In this document: positions 7,884-17,367 of the stretch, in pieces
Numbering within the stretch: the stretch's first letter is position 1
Layout of the letters: each line of letters begins with the position of its first letter
Assembly: GCA_023230925.1 (NCBI GenBank)
Contig: JALNWK010000003.1
Span: forward strand, 1-64,000
Length of the DNA stretch: 64,000 bases
Origin: Limnochordia bacterium
Lineage (GTDB): Bacteria; Bacillota; Limnochordia; DUMW01
Direction: 5' to 3'
The notes under the pieces: model-generated
The model's input: the letters and a program-made list of their open reading frames with translations, nothing else
What the model was told of the DNA's origin: nothing
Database searches by the model: none
Translations under genes and position numbers: made by a program

Positions 7884-9704
7884 CTAGGGTTTTAGAATCT
7901 CCACAACCATGGAGTATCGGCCTAAGGGTGGCATGAAGTACACTCCTTGTACAAGTCCCTTAGCCTCAGCAGTGAATTCCCTGGAAATACTAATCCCTAC
8001 TTGGGCCTGATCCCCTTGTTTTGCACGATACATCCGTTCCTGAATCCCTTCGGGAATGACAATCCCCGGTACTTCATTGTGCAAAAACTCCATATTCCGG
8101 ACACTAAAGAGAGGAAGCACCCCGACCAGGACAGGAATTTGCAAATGCTGGATGCTCTTTAGAAAGCGTTGCAGTAATTTCAGGTCATAGATCGGCTGGG
8201 TCTGCACAAAATGGGCTCCCGCCTGTATTTTTCCCTCAAGCCTTTCAATTTCCCGATCCAGATTAACCGCAGCGGGATTTGCCGCCACACCGATGCAGAA
8301 ATTGGTCTTTCGATCTAATGGATTCCCGGCAAGGTCAGTACCTTGGTTTAGGGCAGAAATGATTCTCACAAGACCCAGGGAGTCAACATCAAAGACACCG
8401 CTGGCATCGGGATGGTCACCAATGGATGGTGGATCACCGGTTAAGGCCAATATGTTCCGCAGACCCAAAGCATGGGCTCCGAGTAGCTCCGACTGAATTC
8501 CTAGTAGGTTCCGGTCCCTGCAGGTGAAGTGAAGAATAGACTCCGTGTCTAGCTCCTCTAGGAGGTGGTGTCCAATGGCGATAGGGCTTAGCCGGACCCT
8601 AGCCATGGGGCTATCTGAGATGTTGATCGCATCAACACCGCAATCCAGGAGTAGCTTGACTCCTTCATAGACCTTACTTAAGTTGGTTCCCTTAGGCGGA
8701 TCGATCTCTACAGTAGTAACAAATTCGCTCCCAAGCTTACGGGCAAAGGCCGATTCATCTTGGTGGCTGGGGACAGACTCGGGTGTTGTTTCAGTCACCT
8801 GGACAATGCCTGTGCTAACGGAAATGTGTGGCTTTATGTGTAAAGCCTGCTCCATGGCACGAATATGCTCAGGTGTTGTTCCACAGCAGCCTCCGATCAA
8901 ACGGGCTCCACAGGCAACAAATTCCGGTACTTTACTGGCAAAGTATGCCGGTGATGAGTAGTAATAGGTTCTCCCATCAACAAGTTGGGGCAAACCGGCA
9001 TTGGGCTGGATAGATAAAGGCAAGTCAGTCAAGGACTGAAGCATATGTAGTACGTTGATTAGTGCTTGTACGCCAGCGCCACAGTTTACGCCCAAAACGT
9101 CTACGCCTGTGTTTGCCAGTTCATCCAGCATTCCTTGGGGAGTGGTGCCCATGACGGTCTTTCCGTCTTCCAGAAAGGACATTTGACAGATAATGGGTAG
9201 TTTGGGGTCCAAATCCCTTGCAGCCCTTACCGCTTGAACAGCTTCCTTTGGTTGGGACATGGTCTCAATGATCAAAAGATCGATACCGGCCTCAATTAGG
9301 GCTTGGATTTGGTTAGCATAGACTTGATAGGCTTCCTCTAAGGATAATGGACCCAAAGGACTAAGCAGCTTGCCGGTTGGCCCGAGGGATCCGGCTACAT
9401 ATACCCGATTATAAGCTGCTTTACGGGCAATCTCAACGGCCTTGTGGTTGATCTCGTGGACCCTATCGGCAAGACCGAAACGGGCTAGTTTAATCTCGTT
9501 GGCTCCGAAAGTGTGGGCCTGGATTACTTGGGCCCCTTGTTCAATGTACTGATTGTGTATGTCTTGCACCAAGAGAGGCTTGCTTAGCACCAACTCTTCC
9601 AGACAACTGCCCACTGGTACACCGGCTTCAATTAACATGGTGCCCATGGCACCATCGGCTAGCAAAACCTGTTCTTGGATACCTCTACGGAAATCTAAGG
9701 ACAT
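7884..9704 (-). CDS. yitJ: Bifunctional homocysteine S-methyltransferase / methylenetetrahydrofolate reductase (YitJ type)
   Basis: This 606-residue fusion links two enzymes of the methionine-folate cycle. Residues 1-290 form a homocysteine S-methyltransferase barrel, with GAMGTML near residue 20, GVNCGAG near 205 and GGCCGTTP near 272 giving the three zinc-binding cysteines. Residues 325-606 form a MetF-like domain starting at EFVTTVEIDPPKG, with a LALTGDPP segment near 430 that contacts FAD and folate. The length equals that of Bacillus YitJ. ATG 9704 has AGGGGGGG upstream. Bacillus yitJ is controlled by a SAM riboswitch, but I see no S-box in the upstream 400 nt. No B12-binding domain is fused, so a separate cobalamin module would be needed elsewhere. 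Confidence 0.93.
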   Translation of the reverse strand: MSLDFRRGIQEQVLLADGAMGTMLIEAGVPVGSCLEELVLSKPLLVQDIHNQYIEQGAQVIQAHTFGANEIKLARFGLADRVHEINHKAVEIARKAAYNRVYVAGSLGPTGKLLSPLGPLSLEEAYQVYANQIQALIEAGIDLLIIETMSQPKEAVQAVRAARDLDPKLPIICQMSFLEDGKTVMGTTPQGMLDELANTGVDVLGVNCGAGVQALINVLHMLQSLTDLPLSIQPNAGLPQLVDGRTYYYSSPAYFASKVPEFVACGARLIGGCCGTTPEHIRAMEQALHIKPHISVSTGIVQVTETTPESVPSHQDESAFARKLGSEFVTTVEIDPPKGTNLSKVYEGVKLLLDCGVDAINISDSPMARVRLSPIAIGHHLLEELDTESILHFTCRDRNLLGIQSELLGAHALGLRNILALTGDPPSIGDHPDASGVFDVDSLGLVRIISALNQGTDLAGNPLDRKTNFCIGVAANPAAVNLDREIERLEGKIQAGAHFVQTQPIYDLKLLQRFLKSIQHLQIPVLVGVLPLFSVRNMEFLHNEVPGIVIPEGIQERMYRAKQGDQAQVGISISREFTAEAKGLVQGVYFMPPLGRYSMVVEILKP

Positions 9705-10127
9705 AAAACCCCCCCTATGCTTATGGGATACTGAATTACTCAGAGTTTAAAGCAACTCGCGGAGTTTGTCAAACGAAAGCTGTTACTTGCCGTACCTAAC
9801 ACCGGGCTGTCAACTACCTGCACCAACCAGTGCCCACACCGTCTAGTCGTCTTGTCCCGATCACCATCGCGATGCTGATAGATGGGTCTCTCCATGGCTT
9901 GCCGAAAGCTCCCTCGGACAACGAGACGCTCCACCTTGCTTGATTCCAACACAGAGGGGACGACCCTGGGGAAGCTGATGGGGTACTCAAGCAGAGTCGG
10001 AGCGGACTTGCCCCGCCCGAAGACGAGGCCTAGACGTATGCAAGCCCAGGATGACGATCGCTTTTTGCTGAGGCCTTTGGCTCGATATGCTCCATACTGT
10101 ATGGAGCATATCGACCTAAAAGGTACC
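9705..10127. other. Intergenic stretch between yitJ-like and acyltransferase genes
   Basis: No reading frame here looks like a real protein on either strand; the longest minus-strand frame (about 150 codons, overlapping the acyltransferase end) has no family signature. The notable content is the long palindrome at 10082-10114. No riboswitch was recognised upstream of yitJ. Confidence 0.5.
10082..10114. repeat. 33-bp near-perfect palindrome
   Basis: Two 16-base arms, TCGATATGCTCCATAC and its exact reverse complement, flank a single T. No T-run follows on either strand, so a simple Rho-independent terminator is not obvious. It lies 14 nt after the stop of the minus-strand acyltransferase gene. 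As a one-base loop cannot form, it would act as duplex DNA (a binding site for a dimer) or as a hairpin with a few unpaired bases. Confidence 0.85.
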
Positions 10128-11237
10128 TCAGGAAGATATGGCCTTTCCTCTGCGCTTTCTGCCACTCGTCTTGCCCACGATGATCCAGCCATCTTCATCC
10201 TTGCTAACTAACCAGACCAACGCATAGGAGAGGGCCAACACCAGCAGAGAGGCTAGCGATGCCCCTGCCCAATTGGAGAAGAAAAAACCCTCTGCAAATT
10301 TCTTCAGGATGTTCCGGATAGCGACATGGACGAGGTAGATTCCGAAGGAGAGATCCCCGATAGAACGAAGGAGCCGTGACTTGTGTATTGTTGCCACTTT
10401 CCAAAGGAGTAAGGCGGTGGCCACAGAGTAAAGGAAGACTACCGGGCGCATGAAGTTTTCCCCTGGGTTCATAAGGTTCCTGGTAACTAGTACTGAATAA
10501 TGGTAGTCCCAAAACAACAGTCCTAGACTGATCCCATAGAACGCTCCTAGGTGCCACCATGGTAGGCGCTGTACCCATTGACGAAAGCCGTCTAGGTTGG
10601 TGCCGACCAAACACCCTAGAGCGAAATACCCGATCCACGCTAGAAACCGTTGTTGGATGTTGTTAAAGATCACCCTGGAGAAACTGCTTTCGGGAAGAAT
10701 CCTCAAGAAGATCAGCTCATAATACCCGAGGTAACAGAGGTTAAAAAGCACGGCTAGTACGGCGAAAGCTCGCTTGCGCGTATCATCGGCAAGATACAGC
10801 CAAATCGGGCTGAGTAGGTGGAACTGAAAGATCAGTGGGATGAAATACAGCTGGAAGTAGTATCCTCCGCCGGTCAGGACTGTGTTCCGTACCCACTGCG
10901 GGTAGATATGTCCCCACTTATGTAGGTTGAGAATACTGAGTAGTGTCCAGAACATGTACGGCACAAAAAGGTCTATCCAGCGACGCTTGACATATCTGTA
11001 ATATGGAAAACCCTTCAGTCGGTAGCGGTAAGTAAGCAATAAACCGGAAATGAAAATGAAGATAGGTACGCAGAAGCGAGACCACTGATTCCAGAACATG
11101 GCGTAATTCCTGTTGGCATGCGAGCCCCGTCCTGTCCAGACAATCTCGGAAACGACGTGGATTAACAGCACCCCGATGATACTGACTCCCCGCAAGTAAT
11201 CCAGCTCAGGTATGTACTGGGTTCGCGTATTGTCCAT
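10128..11237 (-). CDS. Acyltransferase family 3 membrane protein (OatA/NodX-like)
   Basis: This 369-residue polytopic protein has about ten hydrophobic segments and begins with LDYLRGVSIIGVLLIH, the hallmark of acyltransferase_3 proteins, including the histidine at the end of the first segment. A conserved RR/K pair follows (RYVKRRWIDLFVPY near residue 85). Such enzymes move acetyl or other acyl groups onto exported sugars or peptidoglycan. The OatA-type extracytoplasmic SGNH domain is absent, so it belongs to the membrane-only branch. AAGGAGTG lies 5 nt before ATG 11237. It stands alone, with gene-poor DNA on both sides, so the acceptor is unknown. Confidence 0.88.
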   Translation of the reverse strand: MDNTRTQYIPELDYLRGVSIIGVLLIHVVSEIVWTGRGSHANRNYAMFWNQWSRFCVPIFIFISGLLLTYRYRLKGFPYYRYVKRRWIDLFVPYMFWTLLSILNLHKWGHIYPQWVRNTVLTGGGYYFQLYFIPLIFQFHLLSPIWLYLADDTRKRAFAVLAVLFNLCYLGYYELIFLRILPESSFSRVIFNNIQQRFLAWIGYFALGCLVGTNLDGFRQWVQRLPWWHLGAFYGISLGLLFWDYHYSVLVTRNLMNPGENFMRPVVFLYSVATALLLWKVATIHKSRLLRSIGDLSFGIYLVHVAIRNILKKFAEGFFFSNWAGASLASLLVLALSYALVWLVSKDEDGWIIVGKTSGRKRRGKAISS

Positions 11238-12323
11238 AGCGGCACTCCTTTTCGATGCTATAGTGAGTCATCTGAAAAACGGCGGCGTTGTGTGAGAGTG
11301 GTTACGCTAACTAGCTGTATCCAAAATGGTTCCTTAGGGTTCTGGTTTATTCTGACTATGCTGTTGCTTACAGACATTCGCATGAACCGCTTGTCAAGCT
11401 GCTTAGGTTCTAGGCCAATCGCGGCTGGTTCAGAGCCTGAAACCTATGATTAGCAGTATCCTCGGTGAGTGTGTCGTGTTATACCTAGTATCGGATGCTT
11501 CCTGTAAGAGTTTAGTGATCATTACGTATCTTGACTCTATACTACTACTTCTTGAATACAGTGCATTGTTCCTTTGTCTCAAGGTGCTCAGACTCAAAAA
11601 TGATCAAATGCAGGGTGAGCAAGGTCAAAGATAGTCTGAAGCAAATCGCTAGGAATAGAGGGCCTACGTTGTTAGGCCTACTGCACAATTGTATAGAGCC
11701 CACCTGTGGAGCATCAGAAGGTGATTTCTGTGGAATCAAAGTCTCGCAGGGAAGGGGACGTAACGCTTCACCATGACCGGTGTTCCAAGCCTCAAGTGTT
11801 TGGCTACTCCACTTAAGATGTACTAGGCATATCTGCAGAACCCAAGCAGATATGTTGCTAGTGAGCATCCACAATGAAATCGTGGTTCACCCCAGTTCCC
11901 TCTCTTAAGGTACAATAACTTGCGGTGGATGTGTACCGCCTAGTGCTTTTTTGAGAAGACACCTTTGTTCTAGCTTTCCTATGCCCTGCGAACCGGATAA
12001 TACTTCCTTCAAACTCCAGTATCCAAACGTTTTCACCATTGGTCCGGACCAATATGGCGGTGCTTCTTTCTACATTGAGGGTAACAGGAAAACTGTCGAC
12101 CAGGACTGCGTGTGTCCGCACATCGGACTCTCATAGACGGCAGGGGGCTTCATCAAGCACCGCATAGGGTGACAAAGGGGTACCTGTAACGGTGGGTGAA
12201 TGGCACTAGAAGACGGCAAGCCTGTTGCTTAGCCGTCTTCTAGTGGAGGAAAAGCACTTCCTGCCGCAGGTTGGTAGGCATCTTAGTCGTCCTACGCTCC
12301 ATCTGCGGGATACAAAAGATTCC
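11238..12323. other. 1.1-kb gene-poor stretch, possible decayed gene
   Basis: No intact gene is visible. On the minus strand, about 11940-12121, a short frame reads like the end of a beta-rich protein (ENVWILEFEGSI), possibly a decayed polysaccharide lyase or similar, but it is closed by a stop just upstream. The rest shows nothing recognisable apart from the hairpin at 12204-12245. Confidence 0.4.
12204..12245. terminator. Strong hairpin downstream of the GH172-like gene
   Basis: Perfect 14-base arms CACTAGAAGACGGC and GCCGTCTTCTAGTG flank a 14-nt loop that can pair further (AAGC with GCTT). It lies about 80 nt after the stop of the minus-strand gene that ends at 12324, a suitable place for a transcript end. 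There is no U-tract, so it could instead be a 3' stabilising hairpin. Confidence 0.55.
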
Positions 12324-15300
12324 TTAGTTTTGTAGTACCAACTCACACGCATCTAGTCCTGCGAAGTAGCCCCTAGCGCTTGGGTTTTTTCCGGCTGCCT
12401 CTAGACGAAGTCTATGGACCCCCGATTCTAGGTGAATCTGACCGAGGACCAAACGGTCACTCCGCAATACACCACCGGCATATCCGTCCCAGGGTTCTCC
12501 TATTTGCTGGTCATCAATAAGTAGGTTAATCTTGCCATAATCCGGTGCTTTGGTGAAGTAAACGGCTACTTCGTATGTCCCGGTGTTGGGGACATGAAAT
12601 GTGCCTTCAAGCCATTGTCCCTCTTCTGTGGGTTTGAAGAAAAGATGTTTATCTTTGCTCCAGTAGGGACCCACCCAATCCATTCCTTGGATCTCAAAGG
12701 GGGCATCGGCGTTAATGTCCTGTAATGCTTCACCTTCGACCCAGATTGTTCTATCGGTCATATGCTCCACCGCCGCGGAAGGAGCGGACTCGACACCAAA
12801 ACCGCTTACTGCTACTACCCGATAATACTCTGTATCGGCAAGGGGCACAGGGCTTCCCTGCCACTGGGAAGAATAACTCTGCCCAACTTGGAGCCAGGGC
12901 CCGGGGGCAAAGTCAGGGGTTAGTGCCCGGTAGATACGATAACTCTTAGCTGTGGCGGAAGGGCTCCAGCGCAAGATTAGTTTCCCCTCCTGTTTGTCTA
13001 GGACAAGATCCGTAATAGCATCAGGCTTTACTAGATCAATCTCTGGCTTTATGAGACTATGTGTCTCGTAGAGGAAAGCAGTCCAGGGACCCTTGGGGAC
13101 GATCTCTACGGTGATCTCGGTCTTTCCTTCGGTAAAGGCTTTGGGAATAAAGAAGTCACTGTCTGCAAATCGATGGTTTCGGTTTGTTTCAGGATTGAAC
13201 CATGTACCTACGAAAGCGCCATCTACATTGATATCGGCCTCCTGTGCCGTGGCTTGATCGCTGGTTCTTCGTAGGAGCACGCCTTGGTTGGCTGATTCGA
13301 TCCTTAGTTTGAAACTGGTTGTCTCTTGACCAGTGGTCCCTGTTTTCGTCATGAAGTCTCGATCCACGGGTCCTTCGAAGGCCGAGTTAAGGGTGAACTC
13401 CTCGACCTTACCTTGCCAATGATGGGCCCGGCGATCTGTCTCATCCCCGGGTAATAGGCGATCCGATAGGATGAGGCCGTTGCCCGCTAGCCCGTACCAA
13501 AAGACGGTACTTTCATAATCTCCGGGTACATCATTGAGACCGCCGTGCTCTAGGGTATAGGAGATACCCGAGCGGAAAGAAACAGGATCTGGCAAGAAGA
13601 ATCGATACACACTACTGATATAGCGACCTTCAATAGCGCTATGGCTTGGGGCACCGTAGAAAGGAAGGGTAAAGGGGCCCCTGTTGAAGTACCAGGCACC
13701 GCCAAAATGATCCTCGGTTCCTGTACCATAGATGCTTGGTGTGTGCAGTCCATCTACACAGATGCGCTCATCGCCCTCAAGGTAGCCACAATCACCGGCG
13801 CCAACTAGCTTCATACTCACACCCACAAGTTTTCCATACCCGTCGGTTTTTAGTACTGTATAGTCTCGTCCCGGTGTCGTTGGTTTTTCTTGGTGATAGG
13901 TGGCGTAAAAGTGACCAATTTCCCCGTTGGCTAGGTGTTCTTTAATCTGGGGCTCTTCAACGAACCTGATATTGTAGGATAGCTGAACCGGCTCATCTTT
14001 CCCATTGTATAACCGTAAGTCGGCATTAGAGCCAAAGGGCATGGGAAAGAGGGAACGGAACTCGGCATCACCTGTGGCGGTATTGCCTACAGATGTGACC
14101 GCTGAATCCACCGGATGGGGTCCAACCGGGGAGGCGAAAAACAGGTGAAAGGGTGTACTAACCGCATTAAAGGGTTGCTGATCCCAGTTGAACTCAAGCC
14201 ATAGATTTCCCAAGGTCTCCATAAAGGTTGGATCAGGTTGTTCTTCCATCGGGGGATACTCATAATCCCTGGTACCGGACCATTTCCGTCCATAGATCCG
14301 ATACTTATGCCCGATTTCCTGGAGAGTGTCGCCCACATCCAAGGTATCGGTGAGGAATAACTCATTACCAACCACGGAATAGATCCAATAATAGAACTCG
14401 TTCCAATCAATTTGGGCAGAGACGAACTCAATCCGGATGTGGATTGAATCCTTACCTTCGGTAAATGCCGGGGGGATATCGAAACTGGCGTCCATCCAGC
14501 GGTAACCCGTAGCTGTCCCCGGAGTACTCCAGGTTCCCACCAGCTGGTCATCTACGTAAACATTCGCGGTTTGATCCCCGATGCCATAGTCAAATCGGCG
14601 TACCAGGCGAACCCCAGCGTTGTCAGCATCAATCTTCACCACGAACTCACTATGTTCCACAAAAGCGTAACCATCATCATGGGCAGGAATCCCCTTGGGT
14701 GCTTCTGTTACGGAGATTCCAGGTACGGTAAAGGATAGCTCGGTGATCAGACCTGCTCCCTGTAGGTCAGCCAACTGCAGAGATTGTCCGGGTTCAATTA
14801 CCACCTCGTTGCGGATGACGGAACTTTTACCCATTGGCAATGCCTGTCTCTGGCCCCCCTGGGTCAGCTTATAGCCAATTTGGTAGTAGAGGGGAGTGCC
14901 TAGGACGGTGACCTTGCAGTATTCCTCAAAAGCCAAGGGCATCATGGATACAAAACCGCCACTGGAGGTTAGTTCATCAGAGACCCAAGGGTGGCGGAAA
15001 GGATCTATGGTACCTGAGAACAGCTCCTGGACGGTCAGGTCATATGTAGGATTGGTCCTATCATCTAGGTAGATGCGAATCCGCTCTATGTTATCAACTC
15101 CGGTAAACCAGAACCGGTTTATCTCTCCTTGACCTCGTAGTTCCGCTAATACTCGTTCATTACCGTCTTTATACAGGTACCCCACGTGGGGTTGTCTCTC
15201 GTCGCTCCAATCTTGATTTCCACCTGTGCGATCCCGGCTACTGAACTGGCCCTGGAAATCATTGGGCATCAACCACGGCAGATTCTCGATCAGTTCTTCT

Positions 15301-15389
15301 GTCGAAGAGATTGCTCCCGATGTGCGTTCTCCCAAACTAAAGGGTATCAGTAAGAACAACACTAAGCAGCAGATTAGTCTCCGTCTCAT
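12324..15389 (-). CDS. Secreted GH172 (DUF2961) glycosidase with FN3 and carbohydrate-binding-like domains
   Basis: The 1021-residue protein starts with a clear signal peptide (residues 1-20). The DUF2961 fold, now family GH172 (fructofuranosidases and arabinofuranosidases), is split. Its first half lies at about 30-190 (GQGEINRFWFTG-type segment) and its second half at about 490-640, with the family motif GTGTEDHFGGAWYF near 555. The region between, and a second one at about 680-780, look like galactose-binding beta-sandwiches, each with a DQTANVYVD or QEADINVDG element. An FN3 domain spans about 790-880, and a C-terminal lectin-like domain starts at IWVEGEAL and covers 885-1020. It likely acts outside the cell on furanoside-containing glycans. 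ATG 15389 has AGGAAGG 15 nt upstream, a rather wide spacing. Confidence 0.85.
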   Translation of the reverse strand: MRRRLICCLVLFLLIPFSLGERTSGAISSTEELIENLPWLMPNDFQGQFSSRDRTGGNQDWSDERQPHVGYLYKDGNERVLAELRGQGEINRFWFTGVDNIERIRIYLDDRTNPTYDLTVQELFSGTIDPFRHPWVSDELTSSGGFVSMMPLAFEEYCKVTVLGTPLYYQIGYKLTQGGQRQALPMGKSSVIRNEVVIEPGQSLQLADLQGAGLITELSFTVPGISVTEAPKGIPAHDDGYAFVEHSEFVVKIDADNAGVRLVRRFDYGIGDQTANVYVDDQLVGTWSTPGTATGYRWMDASFDIPPAFTEGKDSIHIRIEFVSAQIDWNEFYYWIYSVVGNELFLTDTLDVGDTLQEIGHKYRIYGRKWSGTRDYEYPPMEEQPDPTFMETLGNLWLEFNWDQQPFNAVSTPFHLFFASPVGPHPVDSAVTSVGNTATGDAEFRSLFPMPFGSNADLRLYNGKDEPVQLSYNIRFVEEPQIKEHLANGEIGHFYATYHQEKPTTPGRDYTVLKTDGYGKLVGVSMKLVGAGDCGYLEGDERICVDGLHTPSIYGTGTEDHFGGAWYFNRGPFTLPFYGAPSHSAIEGRYISSVYRFFLPDPVSFRSGISYTLEHGGLNDVPGDYESTVFWYGLAGNGLILSDRLLPGDETDRRAHHWQGKVEEFTLNSAFEGPVDRDFMTKTGTTGQETTSFKLRIESANQGVLLRRTSDQATAQEADINVDGAFVGTWFNPETNRNHRFADSDFFIPKAFTEGKTEITVEIVPKGPWTAFLYETHSLIKPEIDLVKPDAITDLVLDKQEGKLILRWSPSATAKSYRIYRALTPDFAPGPWLQVGQSYSSQWQGSPVPLADTEYYRVVAVSGFGVESAPSAAVEHMTDRTIWVEGEALQDINADAPFEIQGMDWVGPYWSKDKHLFFKPTEEGQWLEGTFHVPNTGTYEVAVYFTKAPDYGKINLLIDDQQIGEPWDGYAGGVLRSDRLVLGQIHLESGVHRLRLEAAGKNPSARGYFAGLDACELVLQN

Positions 15390-15645
15390 TGATTTGCCGA
15401 ATAACCTTCCTGGTTACTCGATTTGCCCTCCTTTGTTGTATTCGCTCCCTAATCTAGAGATGGAATTGGAGTATACGCATACATCTAAACCATATTCTCA
15501 TAATTCGACGAAGGTTTTAATAATCCTGCAACACAACGCCTTACACCAATGTATTCGAATACTCAATGGCGGGTTTCGGTTTGTCATAGAAGCAATGGTG
15601 GTGAGAGATACTAAGCTAGCCTTTACGGAAGGATGGACCAGCTAG

Positions 15646-16686
15646 ATGAAGACTACGATTATCGTTTTGATCTTGATCATGTTCGTATGTCCAGCCAGAT
15701 CGGGATCAGTTGTAAACATCTACAACGAACAGGATGAGTTGCTTTTTCAAACGGGGCTAGAAGTGGGGGTGGGAGATCTGTTTCTAGCACCGGATAATCG
15801 TAAGTATCAGATCCATAAGATCCTTGGCGCCACTGCCCGGGCTAAATACGTGGAGACGGTTAACCTAGATGAGGTGTTTCCAAAGGAAGTGTTTGAGCGG
15901 GGACTGCTGTGCGGCGCAAAATCCGATCTAGTCCGCCACGATAAAATCGGAATCTATCATACCCATAATGTGGAATCCTACCTGCCCACCAGCGGTGTAG
16001 AGACCAAACCGGTGGGGGATGTTTTGCAGGTGGGAAACACCATTGCCCAGTGGTTACGGGACCAGGGATTGCAGGTGATTCATGCCAAGAACAACCACGC
16101 CCCGATGGATGGCGGGGCGTATTACCGGTCGAGGCGAACCGCCACGGAAATCATCACTGCCAAAGTTGATGCCCTCTTTGATATTCACCGGGACTCTCCT
16201 CCGGCAGAGGTCTATGCATACCAACTGGAAGGTTTGGCTCTAACCAAGATTCTGTTAGTCGTGGGTGCTGAAAATCCGCTGATGCGCATAAATGAGGAAT
16301 TCGCCCTCGCATTAAAACACTATGCAGATAAGGAATACCCCGGGTTGATCCGCGGTATGTTCTACGGGAGATCCACTTTCAATCAAGACCTACATCCCCG
16401 GGCTCTGCTTTTTGAGGTGGGCTCGGTGAATAACGCCCTTGCCGAGGCGGAAAACGGGGCAAAACTCATGGGCCAGGTGGTGACCGCTGTACTATATGGA
16501 ACTGAAGCTGGCCCTCTGCAAAGGGCTGAGAGAAGCCAAACCATACGTCTGTTTACTGTGTTGGTTCTCGCGGCGGTCGTGATTCTCTTTTTAGCCGATA
16601 AAGCTCGTTTTCGATGGCTTTCCTGGCACCTTGCGCGATTGGCCTATAGTATACGGACCTGGTTAGGGAGCATCCGAAGAAGGTAG
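15646..16686 (+). CDS. spoIIP: Stage II sporulation protein P (SpoIIP) family amidase/endopeptidase
   Basis: SpoIIP hydrolyses peptidoglycan during engulfment of the forespore, together with SpoIID and SpoIIM. This 346-residue homologue has a signal sequence (residues 1-19) and a catalytic domain with IYHTHNVESYLP (about residues 106-117), FDIHRDSPP (about 178) and LFEVGSVNNALAEAE (about 265), which give the zinc ligands and general base. A C-terminal hydrophobic segment (about 302-317) could anchor it. SpoIIP of Bacillus has its anchor at the N-terminus, so the C-terminal anchor is unusual, and this may be a paralogue. Start ATG 15646 follows GGAAGGATGG. The 3' end overlaps the convergent Fe-S protein gene by 24 nt. 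Confidence 0.85.
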   Translation: MKTTIIVLILIMFVCPARSGSVVNIYNEQDELLFQTGLEVGVGDLFLAPDNRKYQIHKILGATARAKYVETVNLDEVFPKEVFERGLLCGAKSDLVRHDKIGIYHTHNVESYLPTSGVETKPVGDVLQVGNTIAQWLRDQGLQVIHAKNNHAPMDGGAYYRSRRTATEIITAKVDALFDIHRDSPPAEVYAYQLEGLALTKILLVVGAENPLMRINEEFALALKHYADKEYPGLIRGMFYGRSTFNQDLHPRALLFEVGSVNNALAEAENGAKLMGQVVTAVLYGTEAGPLQRAERSQTIRLFTVLVLAAVVILFLADKARFRWLSWHLARLAYSIRTWLGSIRRR

Positions 16687-17367
16687 CCGCGTCTTTTCCA
16701 GTTGGAGAAGATCCATCGGGCAGTTAGCCACACAAATGCCACACTTGATGCAGCGCGGATCTGCTAGTTGATCCCGGGTTGGCAACTGTATTCCCATGGG
16801 ACAAACTCGCCTGCATTTGCCGCAATCCTTACAATTTGCGAGGTTAGCTTGGGTAACCCTTACATCGGTACCCCGGTTGAGGCCAGTCTTACTGCCGAAC
16901 CAATAGGCCGCCTGCTGCATGGTTCCCATAGGACATATCCAACACCAGGCCCGGCGTCTAATAGTCAGGGCCAAAACAGTGCCAAGGACAGTGGGTACAA
17001 GGTAATTGATTGCCAGAAGTAATCCCAGTTTGTCCCAAAAACCTAGGGTGCCAAACAAGGGTAGCACCCGGGCAACTCGCCGGATAAACATGAACATATA
17101 CAACCCGAAGAGAACTAGACGAAAGCCTCCGGAACCTAGAATCTTTGGCGTTCTCTTGTTAGATGTAAAAGGTTTTAGGATTACGTCAAAGAGGCTACCG
17201 TGGGGACAAAGCTTGCCACACCAATACTTGCCCCTGAAGACTCCAAGAACAATCAGGGTGAGCATAATTGGTAGGAGAAGCAGCCCAAGTTTGTGGTAGT
17301 ATAACCCACCTAGGGCAATGATGGGCATCAATAGCCAAGTAACCTGTTGCCAGAGGGTTGTTTTCAT
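16663..17367 (-). CDS. NapH/NosR-type 4Fe-4S membrane protein
   Basis: This 234-residue protein has four or five hydrophobic segments and four cysteine motifs. CGKLCPHG near residue 50 and CWICPMG near 145 sit at membrane boundaries, as in NapH and NosR. Two ferredoxin clusters follow, CKDCGKCRRVCPMG near 180 and CIKCGICVANCPMD near 208. Such proteins pass electrons between quinones or flavin carriers and extracytoplasmic reductases. AAGGAGG lies 8 nt before ATG 17367. No reductase gene is adjacent, so its partner is unknown; the ApbE/FMN-binding pair at 2-3 kb is the only matching electron carrier seen here. Its 3' end overlaps the convergent spoIIP-like gene. Confidence 0.88.
   Translation of the reverse strand: MKTTLWQQVTWLLMPIIALGGLYYHKLGLLLLPIMLTLIVLGVFRGKYWCGKLCPHGSLFDVILKPFTSNKRTPKILGSGGFRLVLFGLYMFMFIRRVARVLPLFGTLGFWDKLGLLLAINYLVPTVLGTVLALTIRRRAWCWICPMGTMQQAAYWFGSKTGLNRGTDVRVTQANLANCKDCGKCRRVCPMGIQLPTRDQLADPRCIKCGICVANCPMDLLQLEKTRLPSSDAP

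Noticed and set aside
9705..10081. SAM riboswitch upstream of the yitJ-like gene
   Set aside because: Expected from Bacillus, but no S-box pattern or terminator-antiterminator pair is visible.
9740..10198. 152-codon minus-strand frame
   Set aside because: Low-complexity, no family signature, overlaps the end of the acyltransferase gene in another frame.
11545..11874. 109-codon minus-strand frame in the gene-poor stretch
   Set aside because: No ribosome binding site and no recognisable domain.
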